From Climacteris rufus (Eukaryota > Chordata > Aves > Passeriformes > Climacteridae): a DNA stretch of 64,000 nt. Below, piece by piece: positions 53,801 to 64,000 of the stretch (its first letter is position 1; each line of letters opens with the position of its first letter). Where the stretch lies: positions 1,797,527 through 1,861,526 of the forward strand of contig VZRZ01004576.1 in NCBI GenBank assembly GCA_013398175.1, given 5' to 3'. The notes beneath the pieces are model-generated. The model was given only the letters and a program-made list of their open reading frames with translations. It did no database searches and was not told the origin of the DNA. The translations under genes were made by a program, and so were the position numbers.

Positions 53801-56186
53801 GAATATTTGACATACCTATGTGTAAATGGAAAACCTAGAGGAAGACTCCTTGTGTCTTTATTTCATTGACTTATAAGACACATGGCAATATACAAATTGA
53901 GCAATACTTTGTTCTTACACATAGAAGATAAAGAATTACCACACATATTTGCAGTATAGTGTGAGAAAGTGAAGGAGCTTGGGAATTACTACAGAGAGCA
54001 GTTGAATTTTGTGTTCCAGCACATGATAACCTCCTGTGTGGCTCATCTCTTGCTTGGAAGACTCAGCCCTCTGGGATGTACAGTAGAACTCCTGAAATAG
54101 AAAGGAAAAGAAAGATGTATGGATATAATGCCAGAGTCATGGATTGCATTTACTTGGCTTGATCTCTTTAAAATTGCTCAGGTCAGAAGTAATGAGATAA
54201 AGGGAAATTGATTCAATCAGTTTTAGAGCAGTTTTCCTGAGTTACTGTAACAAACACTTGACTGGTTTTATTCTGCTTGTTAGAAACAATGAAAAGAAGT
54301 ATCTGCAGTTCACAAGGTCTTATTCTTCAAACCAAAGTCTTCTAGAAGAGGTAATCCAGAGTGGGTTTGGTTGTAAGTGGCTGCAAACTATTGTGATGTG
54401 TGGATGCAAAGGGCAAAATAGAAGAATTTTTTAGTATGCAGTTTTGTTTCTTTGCAAAGTATATCTCCTAACAAGCACCACCTTGCTACCCACTGCAGGA
54501 CTAATCAGGTTGGTGCATATTGAAAGGATTGGACTCTGGCAGAAAACGGTCACGGAGCCAGACATCAATTCTATTGGCAGACAGCTTTTTTGAAGCATTT
54601 GTCCACAGGGATAAATTCACCTTGGCTTGTAGAGGAAAACACATGCAGCACATACCTTCTCTGCTTGGAGTGTTTGTCATTGTCTTTCTGTGAGGAATAT
54701 ACCAGAGATGAGAAGATTTAGTTTTCATCAAAAGCTCTGCAGAACAGCCATCAGCAGAAGCTCTAGGGAAGACAAGCTGGATCAAACCACATCCTTTGAC
54801 ACGGGCTTAATGCTCCCTTGACATGACAGCTAGTGGGGTGGGTCTGGTTTTGTAGCCAAGTGTAATTCTTGTGCAAGATTAAAATAAGTTTCAGTACAGG
54901 ATTAGGGCAAATCAGATTTCACAAGAGGTTAGAAATTTCCAGAAGAAAGTTCTTTCTTACTTTGTATTGCTTTGCTTTTGACTTTTCTTTATTTCTGTTA
55001 TTATATTGTCAGAATCCAGAAGATAGATGGAGAGACTCCATTAAAAATACCTCTACTCTTTAGGGTGATCATGGTATTTGCCCTCATGAAGACCAGTATA
55101 GCTGGCATTTCCTCTTGGCACACTTCCAGACTCTCTAAGTTTTTTTGGGTTCTAGTCTGCACTTTAACAATGTCATCTTCCTTTTAGGACACCATTTTTC
55201 ATTCTCTCCATGCTTTATCCAAGTAAGTGGAAAGATCCACACCATTTGCTGAACGATATTTAAGCTCTCCAAATGACCGCTAGTTTTAACACTGACTTAT
55301 GCGAAACAGTCTTAATGCTGAGTAGTGGTATTTGTGATGCTGATGACATTTCTGAATGTCAGCTGCAATCATTTTGTTCATAATTGGTTCTGATTTTATA
55401 TTTATTTTCATCAGTTTCATTTCAGAACCTCTGTAGTGTTAATAATAAAATGCACTGAATGTAAAAAGCATACAACTTTCTCTGCAGCACTCCTGAGATG
55501 ACTCTGTGGTTTTCTTGGACATGAGAAGATTCTATTCCATTCATGGACAGCACAGAATATGTCATAAATAGTATATTTGTGACATCTTTCAATGGAATTA
55601 CTAACTGATGCATTGTAGTATTATACAAGAAGCACAGCTGCTGTAAAACATAGGAGCCTTACACCTGGAAATCAGTCTACAGGAGAAAAGCCTTCAAAAT
55701 ATAAACCTTTACTGTCACCATCGACAGAATACTGGACATTCACAACATAGAAATGTCCAGGTTATAAACTTGCAAGCTGCATTAATGTGACAGTTAAATT
55801 TACTAGTCTGAAAGCTGCACTTGTAAAATATTTATGAATACATGTGGTTGTCACTGCAAAGAAACTGCACTGTCAGCTCAACCTCTCTCTCTAATTGTTT
55901 CTTCTCCCTGTCTTCGCCCCACTGGAAGGTATTCCATGAAATTCAAAACATGAGCCTTACCTTACTTTAAAAATACCTGCATGATAGGTGCAAAAGAAAG
56001 AAATAGGTGCTGTTTTCATTATATTTTGGTCACTGTCTTATCCACTCAGAAAGGTTTTGATTTAGTATACCTTAATGGGAAATTAAATTTCTTTTTCACA
56101 TCTGTATTTTTTTCAAATTAAAAAATGAACTGTGAAAAAATATTTTCATTTTTTTCCACAAAATTTAAACTGTTCACTAAGTCATC

Positions 56187-56225
56187 CAGTAAGTTCAGTA
56201 AGTCTTTCAGTAAGCTCAGTAAGTG
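56187..56225. repeat. CAGTAAG tandem repeat
   Basis: Four CAGTAAG-headed units (CAGTAAGTT, CAGTAAGTCTTT, CAGTAAGCT, CAGTAAGTG) in 39 bp, with a degenerate fifth (CACTAAGTC) just to the left. The 9- and 12-bp spacing suggests duplication of a dimer. Confidence 0.85.
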
Positions 56226-57003
56226 CACTGCTTTTGCAAGTGCCCTGGATAGCTGCCTAATTGGGTTTTTTTGGAGAAGAGGGGTGAAAATGAGGCTGGA
56301 ATGATTTAAAAGTGTGCTACATACTTTAAATACATATCATACCTTTCCTTTTTCTTTTTCCCAAAGAGGTCACAGCTTTCATATTTAAACAACTAATTTT
56401 ATGTATATTTATCTTGCTTATGAACACTTCCATTACTGTGGAATGTCCTCATGTACATTTTGGAGGGCTCAGGAACTAAACAAACTATACAAGAAAGGAA
56501 GCACAAGGAAGAAATCTTACTGTTTCCTTACCTGACATCAAATTTACGTCAGTATCAATCAGTGATTTTTCCTAAAGAAGTGTTTGGGCCTGGATCCTTT
56601 CTTAATGTAATATTGAATTGGGACAGAGGAGAGGGTGGAACAAAGAGAAAATTAAAATGTTGGTTCTGGTCCTCAAGTTGCTCAGTTGTGATTGCATGCA
56701 CACAAGGTGTGACCACATTTATTTAGAACTTTCACATCTTCAAACACTGTAGCCCAAAGTACCAGTGTAATGGTACTGAACCTTGGGGCCCAGGCAGGAA
56801 GGGTTCTCAGATGAGCTTGGAGTAGTAGCTGTGGTCCCTCCAGCTGCGTCTCCAGCGTTTCGGCATCTCCAACCTTTCAATAGCTCCAAAGTCAGGGCTG
56901 ACACTGCTTAAAGCAGTGCACCTCTGCCACTACATGTCTCACTAAACAGAGCCCACACACCACCGGACTCAGCAGCCTCCACACCCTTGGGATCTGGCTG
57001 GCA

Positions 57004-57633
57004 GGGAAGTGCAAAGTCCTGCACTTCAGCAGGGGCATTGCAAAGTTCTGCAGCTGAAGAGGAATGATCCCATGCACCAGTACAGACTGAGGGCCAACCA
57101 TGCAGAAAGCAGCGTTGTAGTAAAGGACTTCACAGTTCCTGTGGACACCACGCTGAACATGAGCCAGCAATGTGCAGGGTGGCAATGAAGGCTAACATTA
57201 TCCTGGTGGCATTAGGAAGATGATAACCAGCAGGTTGATGGAGGTAATTATTTTCCTCTGCTCAGAACTGATGAGACCACAACTGAAATGCTGTGTCCAG
57301 TTCTGAGCTCCCCTGTACACAATTGACTTGAGCACACTGGAGCAAGTTCAGCAAAGGGCCATGAAGAATATTAAAGGAAAAGAGCATCTGATGCACAAGG
57401 AGAGGCTGAAAGTGAGGATTTTTCAGCTTGAAGAAGTCTCAGAATGATCTAACACTAGAACAAGTTTGCCCAGAGAGGTCACAGAGCTTCCGTCTCTGAA
57501 GGCAATTGGAACTAGACAGGGCAATGTTGATTGTTCAATTAGCAAGCAATCTGACCTAGCTCTAAGCAGGAGGGTTGGATTAGATCATCTCCAGAGGTTT
57601 CCTCCCAACTTCAAAGATTCTGTGATTCTGTGG
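57004..57633 (+). mobile_element. CR1 LINE, 5'-truncated with internal deletion
   Basis: CR1 landmarks in order on the plus strand: GTGCAAAGTCCTGCAC, CCCATGCACCAGTACAGACTG, ATGAGCCAGCAATGTGC, CTGTGTCCAGTTCTGAGCTCC, GCAAAGGGCCATGAAGA, TTTGCCCAGAGAGGTCACAGA, GGTTGGATTAGATCATCTCC, ending GATTCTGTGATTCTGTG. The segment includes the degraded end of the reverse-transcriptase ORF plus 3' UTR, with no intact reading frame. Around 57,445 the sequence jumps from the block that normally precedes the last coding part to the GCCCAGAGAGGT block, so about 250 bp of the usual element is missing. Near the left end TGCAAAGTYCTGCA occurs twice about 30 bp apart, a small local duplication. Confidence 0.92.
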
Positions 57634-60600
57634 TGGCCAGAGTTTGATCATGTTCCATATGGACTCTGGGATAAGACTCCCAAATACAGATAGCATGGGT
57701 CAGAGTTTGTGTAGGTATAAATTTGATCAGACAAACCTGCATGTCTGTAGAATTCTGGACCTGGGAAAACCCTTCTAGAAAGGGTTTTGGCTCTTTGCAG
57801 TGCTTCTGGTCCTGTGGATCCCTACAGTTCAGTTCAGCTTGTTCCCTCCTCACAGCAGTGCTGGGACAGCTGCTGAGCCCCTCATCTACACCACCCTATC
57901 TGAGAGGGAGTTGTCTGGGGACCCATCCTCATGGAATCTCATTCACCACAGCTCTGGCTGTGAAGTGAGCATCACCAAACACTGCAGGCCATCTGGCACA
58001 CTTCTGAGGCAGCAAAATGCTGACTGAAGTGTGGTAAAAAGCTCTGGCACGCCACTCTCTGAGAGCACTTGAAGCAATATCCAATACCAATACTGGCGTG
58101 AGTGTGTGTGCTCTGTTGCACAGAGACTGCAGATAATGAAATCCTTGTTATATAACACAGCTGATTGATAGGGATAGATATATATTCAGCAACTGACGTT
58201 TCCAGGGGTGAATATTACCAAAATATTTATTCACATTTAAACACGTGATACAGTTTTTTCTTCCACAGGAAAAGAAAAAAAAAGACTGCAAATGTCTGTG
58301 ACACTTGACAAATCAAAGTCTTTCAAAGTAATAAAGGCAATGCTCAGAAAATATTACGAACAGTAGCCCTACTACAGTATTTCCTTTAAGGAGACATCTG
58401 GGGTGAATTAGGGTGCTGCTCTGGCTGTGGCACTGCTACAGATGTCGAGGTGTAAACGTGTTTTGCAGGGACTGTAGATATGTGATCAGGTATAATGCTT
58501 TTATTAGGAGCTCAAGCACTATATTTCCAATAATATGAAGAATGACACAGAAGAAAAGAAATACCTTCTGAGTTTGAATTACAACCACATCTAATGAGCT
58601 CGAAGGTGTTTTTCACTCAACTTTAGTATTACTTTTCAACTCCTGCAGCTTAAATGAGCCTACTGATCATAACAGTAAATATGGACTTAAAGAATATCCC
58701 AAGAGGTGTCATTAGTCACATATTACATCCTTTTCTAATTTGTATACTCACCGTGTTGCAGGATTTCACAGGACTGATGAAACCTCCAGAATTTCATGTT
58801 TCCCTCAGCAGTCTACAATAACCCTTAGTCTGAATGACATGTATTATTTCCTTGTTGAACATGTGATGTAGAGGCCTTAGTAAAAGATTTATTGTAGGGA
58901 AAACTAGATGTTTTATTTCCAGCCTAATTGAATACATTATTGCTCTGAGTTTAAAAATTCTGTGGTGATATATTACACCTCAACACAACTGTACACATGA
59001 AATCTGCAGCAAGAAAGTTTATTGGACTACAAATCAGAATACAGCTGTTGATAGGAGAGCTATATACCTTAAGTTGCAATATGTTACAATAAAGTTTTAC
59101 TGTATAAGTCATAGTGGGAAATAAAATAAAAGTCTGATGAAATAGTTAAGCAATCCTTCTATTTTTACTGACTGGAACAAAGGCAACTGCCAGAACTCAA
59201 ATCCTCTCTGTTGTGAATGGATGATAAAAGGGCCATAGTGGAATCTCCCTGTCACAGTTACACAGAAGATAGTGATAGAGCTCCTAATCCCTGTAAGGAT
59301 TAACTGCGGAACAGATTGGCTTCCAAATTCACCCTGGAATGGAAAGTCTACTCTAAGTCATGTTCGTTGCTTGCCCAAGTATTTGGACACAGTTCAGACC
59401 AGGCGCAGAGCAGCCGGGGAGTGTGGAATTCTCTCTTGGTTCAGGCTGTGCCCAGGGACTGCCACGCAGCTCAGCCCGGCACTGCCACCTCGAGCCTTCC
59501 TGCACCCTCCCACTGGCTCTTAGGGCCTCAAGAGCCATGGAAGTGTGTTGGGATCAGGGGCCTCTCCACTTTGCATCCACTTGGCCTCTTGTAACTCTTT
59601 GCAGCTGGATACCTGCAAAAATTGGTGCTGGCACCCTTCTGCAGCTTATAGTAGTGCCCTTTTGTGATATATTCAACAACAGAGATGCTGCATTGCTTTT
59701 TCCTGGGACTTTTGGGATGGGAAATAAGATGTCATGAATTGATGATTTCTACACTAAGTCTTTCTTCTAAGGCTTAAGTGATATCTACATCATTTTACTC
59801 TGGGTTGAATTTTTTAATAACTTGAAATGTTAGCTTACGCCCTTTCAGCCCCCTCTTATCTCCTATCTACCTTTTTTTCCCCCAAACATATACTTCTAAG
59901 TAACAGTTGTTCAAATTATAAACTTCCCTGCAGAGTATCAGGAGGCCTGGAAGGTCACACTGACAAAGAGACGCTGTAGCTGATTCTGTGTATTATAGCT
60001 TTTGCCTGTCCATCAGTCCTCCTGCTTTATACCTGAGCTACCTCCTTAGTCTCAGTAGAAAGCAAGGAGGTGCAGAAAAAAAAAAAAAAAAAAAAGCCAA
60101 ATTAAAATGTTCCAGAGGTCTGCAAAACACCTGGGCCTGATACTTAATATTGTGACAAATACAGAACCATAACAAATTTAAGAACTCTAAAGGTAAATTA
60201 ATCACCCTGTGGAATTTATTATACAAGTATAATAACTGGGTTATAGTCCTACTTGATAGCACTGGGCCTAACTTAAGTTATAGTAATTAAATGTTTATTA
60301 TACATCATTAATGTTTGAGTTCAATGGGGGTCCTAAGAGGAAAGCGACACAGAAATTTTCCAGATAACAATATTTAAACAGACATTTTAAAGAAAATGGA
60401 CCACCCTGTTAGCTTTAAGCATGCTGTCTCTACCAGGAGAAGATCTTTTCTTTTGCCAAAACTGTAAATCCAAGGATTATAACCACACTAAATATCTACA
60501 CGTCTGCCTTTAGATGTTTGATGAGCCTAAGAGGAACTATTCATCTCTCCAAGCTCTTTGTTCATCAAGTCCTACAAGATGACCCAACTGCTCAGCCTGT

Positions 60601-63600
60601 CAAAAGTTTTTCAGTCTTCCAATTATCTTTCCAGTGGCATAAGATTTCCATTAAAAATAAAACCTTCAGGTGTTCATTGCACGCTTGAAATACTCTTCTG
60701 TGATGAAGCAGAAGCCGGAGGGTTGTGAATTGCCCCTGTAATATCTGAGTAGTATCATACTGCTCTCCTCTCCCTCACATTATTTTCACTACAGGCATTA
60801 CTAGATCCTGCCTTTACTTGGCCAAATCTACATATTGTTAGCTACCACTATTTCTTTTTTGTTTAAGTTTCCTTTTATTATATATCCTTTCATCAGCTTG
60901 TAGTATAAAGTAACTTTTCCGTGTGCAGTGTCTTTGCGTGTTCCTCTTGCTGCTCCAATTTTCTGAACTAACTATTGTTTTAAACAATTGATCCATGGGC
61001 TAAAATGGGAAAACAGAATAATCCCTCATTTAAATGATCAATGGAAGGGAATGACTAGGGGAAAATGTTGATCGCTGCTGCAGTCCTAATCATCCAAAGT
61101 GTTAGTGCAATTTAGAGACAGGAGGAGGGGAAGAGATTTACAACATTGGGAACTCTCAGGGAAGGAGGTCTGTTAGGAATGGCTCCCATATGGAACTGGA
61201 ATGCTTTGTACACCCTGGCTTAGCAATTAAATTTACAAGGTGTTGCTAAGTAGCAGTACCCCTGTAAACTCAGCAAATGCTGGAAATGCTGTTACAAAAC
61301 TGGGGACTTCTTTTATTGCTTCTCACATTTCAATAGGGAGAAAGTCATTAGCAGAAGGCTGTTCTTTGTACAGACTTCCCATTTGGAGAGTTGGGAGGTG
61401 TATTCTGATAAAAGACCTGTGAGAGGATGCAGCATTGCCCATTGGAAAAGGCAGTTTTTTTCTGCAGGGAGGACAAAATATGAAGCAAAACAAGTATATT
61501 GATCTAAATTAGAAAGTATATGTCTAAAATGACTGGTCAGTCATTTACTTACACACCCACATGTGTATACATATACATATGTACATTTCCCCTTGGAACA
61601 AAAACTGCCTTTTAAATTCTTCTCAGTCAAGTTTCACTGACAAACTTGCTTGACGGGCATCAGGGACCTGAGGCAAGCTTCAAAGGAAAAAGTAGCCATC
61701 ACTCATGCTTCATTGGATTTCTATGACAGAATGATCAAATCCTGTAGAACCTGGCATAAGCACATCATTATCAAACCCTGCTTTAGCATTTCTTAACTGA
61801 TCACGGAGGCTGAGGTCCTTGGTGACTCCTGTTTTCTGACACTGTTTGTAGTTATTTGACCTTTTCTCAGTGGATAATCCACACAAAAAGCCCTAATTAC
61901 TTCCCCAGCTTTGAGCGGTCCAGCACTGTGAATAATCAATGACACTGATTTAGGTATTGCACAATCAGATGCTTATGGTGTTTAAAGAACATTTTTCCAT
62001 TGACCTGCCACACCCGTAGGACAATACCGAGTGCTGAAGTTGCTGTTGTAATCACAAGCTGGCCAAGTGACCTTGGGAGTCTGAAGTTGATTACTAGGGC
62101 CTTGATTTGAACAGATACAATATATTTTTAATGATTTCTTAATTTTTATTTTCTTAAAACACTACTTAGTCATGATGCATCTAGCAAGATACTGGTGTAC
62201 TGACAGAACCTCAGAGCAAGATTTGCGTATAAACAGAGCCAAGTATTTTTTTCTTTCATAATACCACCTTAATTTTTATTTTGGCTGTTAAAAAGCACAG
62301 TGACTGGAGGCATTTTGTCATTTAAAAAAAAAACCAAGCAAACAAAAAATAAAAGCAGAAACAAAAACAAAACAAACAGTTGGGCACCCGAGTATCTCCT
62401 GCTTAAAAGTATTCAAGGATGAAACCAGAACAGGAGAAAAGGAGAACAGAAATTGCCTAGATATTACTATAGACTACGATGTCTGTGAGAGGAATAAGGT
62501 GTGGATTCTTAGAAATGATTCAGTCTCTGATTCACTGGGTTCTTCTCCCCTGTTCATATAACATGAAAATGCAGTTCATTATCCTGAGTTATTAGGTTTA
62601 AATCAACATCTGCTCAGTTATTTCAGCTTTAAAAACTAAAAAGAAGGAGCAGTCACATTTTGTTTTGTTTAGAATAATAGCTTTGCAGAGATTTTTTTGT
62701 AAGGAGTGATTTGCTCAGGTTTAATCTTTGATGGAATACCAGATCATTTGGGGGTGACTGTAAATCACATGAAACTTCCACCAATGATACAAAAAATAGG
62801 AGGTGTTTGGTGGGAATAGGCATAAAAAGATGGAAAAAAGGCATTCTCTTCCCAGCAAAAATTTCAATCAGCCAACAGAAAACATTCCTCAGATACAATT
62901 TGGGTTTTTTTAACAAAACCTTTTTGTGTCAGATTTTAAAAGGAATATATTTCAGCAAAAAGATCAAAGTTTTACTGGAGAATTTTTCAATACTCCACCT
63001 GTTTCTTCAGAGAAATCCCAAGCAATTAGAAAGAAACACAGAACTGGGGGAGCATAGTTTGAGGGAAGTCTGTGAGTAGTTCCAGCACCTTTTCTCTCCC
63101 AAAGCGTTAAATTGGTGGGGTCACTCCTACTGATGTGGAAACAACAGGAAGAAACAGTTGTATTGCGGAGTTTTTTTTCCAAACGTTTTGTCAGGCCATG
63201 AAGGGGAAGAAAACAGAAGTATATAGTAAAGCAAGGATAGTTTATCAAATAAGAACCCATGTTTGTCTCTGCAATAGGAAAACCTGTCCTTTGCTCCCCT
63301 TTGAGGACACTACTGCACTTGTCCCACCTCAAATAAAATGTCTTCTTATGTTTGCATCCATCCTGATCAAGCCAAAGCAATGATGTCTGAGGGAGTGGTT
63401 GAGGAAGCGCTTGTTGTAGAATGTTCATATTGTGGAGGCGTAATATGGGCACAGCCTGCTTAGAGACCACTTTTGGAGGTACCAGACAAGCAGCATAAAT
63501 AACATTAATTGTCCTGAAGAGCTGGGACTCTCCAGCTGTGTGGCTCTGCTGCAAATGACTGGGCAAGAGGACCTGCAGGAAAACTTCATCTTTTATCTTA

Positions 63601-64000
63601 GAGCTCTTTCCTCACTCAAAGACAGGAGAGGAAATGCTTACCACAGAAAAGGAAAAACATAATGCTGAAGTTAGTATGGCTCATGAAGTGAAAACAGGCA
63701 TTGCAGTGAGCTCATAAAGAGGGTGAAGCAGTTGTTGGGGCAGCTGTCTTCTGTCCTGCTCATTCATATCTTTGCAGGGTACATTGTAGTCTCCTTAAAT
63801 ATACAAATTACTGTCAGATGTACTTGTCTGATCAGAGACTGCACAATCCAGATAGACATTGCAGGATGACAGGAGCAGAATGATGCAATTTATAGACTGA
63901 AAAATCCTGAGAGGAGATGCAGAAAGTTCTTTTAATAACTTGGCCTTGGAGGTTTATACTGCTCCTAGTGATTTCAGTTTGCATACCTAAGCTCTCAAGG
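57634..64000. other. Intergenic region, continued
   Basis: AT-rich non-coding sequence with an A20 tract at 60,076-60,095 and moderately GC-rich patches near 57,780-57,970 and 59,390-59,540. The longest frame (62,964-63,566, minus, 200 codons) has no recognisable domains and is within chance expectation. No HOX exon or homeobox is visible. Confidence 0.6.
60076..60095. repeat. Poly(A) tract, 20 A
   Basis: The longest homopolymer in the window. It could be the tail of an old retroposed sequence lying to its left, but no parent gene or target-site duplication was recognised. Confidence 0.8.

Larger units (their letters stand above)
41476..57003. other. Intergenic region upstream of SKAP2
   Basis: No exon, RNA gene or recognisable transposon was found in about 15.5 kb. 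Open frames near the promoter (41,429-42,049 minus, 41,436-41,930 plus) overlap each other and match nothing I know. The stretch 48,840-49,500 is dense in homeodomain-type ATTA cores and looks less degraded than its surroundings, but conservation cannot be tested here. There are short tandem repeats at 50,787 and 56,187. By vertebrate synteny the HOXA cluster (HOXA1 side) should lie further right. Confidence 0.6.

Noticed and set aside
58162..58169. TGATTGAT Pbx-Hox type site
   Set aside because: An 8-mer of this composition is expected by chance several times in AT-rich DNA; no supporting neighbours.
62964..63566. 200-codon minus-strand open frame
   Set aside because: No motif, no splice context and no recognisable domain. 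One frame of this length is about what chance gives in 64 kb of six-frame sequence.
1..64000. tRNA, snoRNA, microRNA genes and CRISPR-like arrays
   Set aside because: No tRNA B-box with paired arms, no regular spaced repeats and no hairpin precursor recognised by eye; absence is not proven without structural search tools.

Overview
The window is vertebrate, almost certainly avian, nuclear DNA. The evidence is AT-rich sequence with large introns, two CR1 LINE fragments with the bird-type 3' end, a solo LTR of a family common in birds, and a CpG-island promoter interrupted by an assembly gap. There are no long bacterial-style ORFs; nearly all ATG-to-stop frames here are chance.

One gene is supported: SKAP2 (Src kinase-associated phosphoprotein 2), on the minus strand and incomplete. 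Three consecutive coding exons splice in frame: exon 2 at 30,544-30,649 (106 bp), a 26-bp microexon 3 at 28,246-28,271, and exon 4 at 17,353-17,457 (105 bp). Their joined translation matches the N-terminal helical dimerisation region and acidic linker of SKAP2, including LKGENLSKKAKE, QEFQ and DEAPSDG. The PH and SH3 exons were not found and should lie left of base 1. Coding exon 1 is missing and probably falls in the gap at 40,673-41,204 inside the promoter CpG island (about 40,455-41,475).

Layout: 1-17,352 is partial intron 4, with a CR1 fragment at about 9.0 kb. 17,458-28,245 is intron 3, with a solo LTR at about 19.8-20.4 kb and a GC-rich 15-bp minisatellite, gap and strong CTCF-like motif next to microexon 3. 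28,272-30,543 is intron 2. 30,650 to about 40.6 kb is intron 1, with a small CpG cluster at 35.04 kb. 40.5-41.5 kb is the promoter, including 21 bases of residual Illumina adapter at the gap edge. 41.5-64 kb is intergenic, with one internally deleted CR1 at 57.0-57.6 kb. In other vertebrates SKAP2 lies next to the 3' (HOXA1) side of the HOXA cluster, so the right third is probably part of the HOXA-side regulatory landscape. That is inferred from synteny, since no HOX gene is visible.

No clearly new biological system was seen. The points most worth checking are the CTCF-motif, minisatellite and microexon cluster at 27.6-28.3 kb, the adapter contamination at 41,205, and the loss in this bird of the tyrosine matching human SKAP2 Tyr75.
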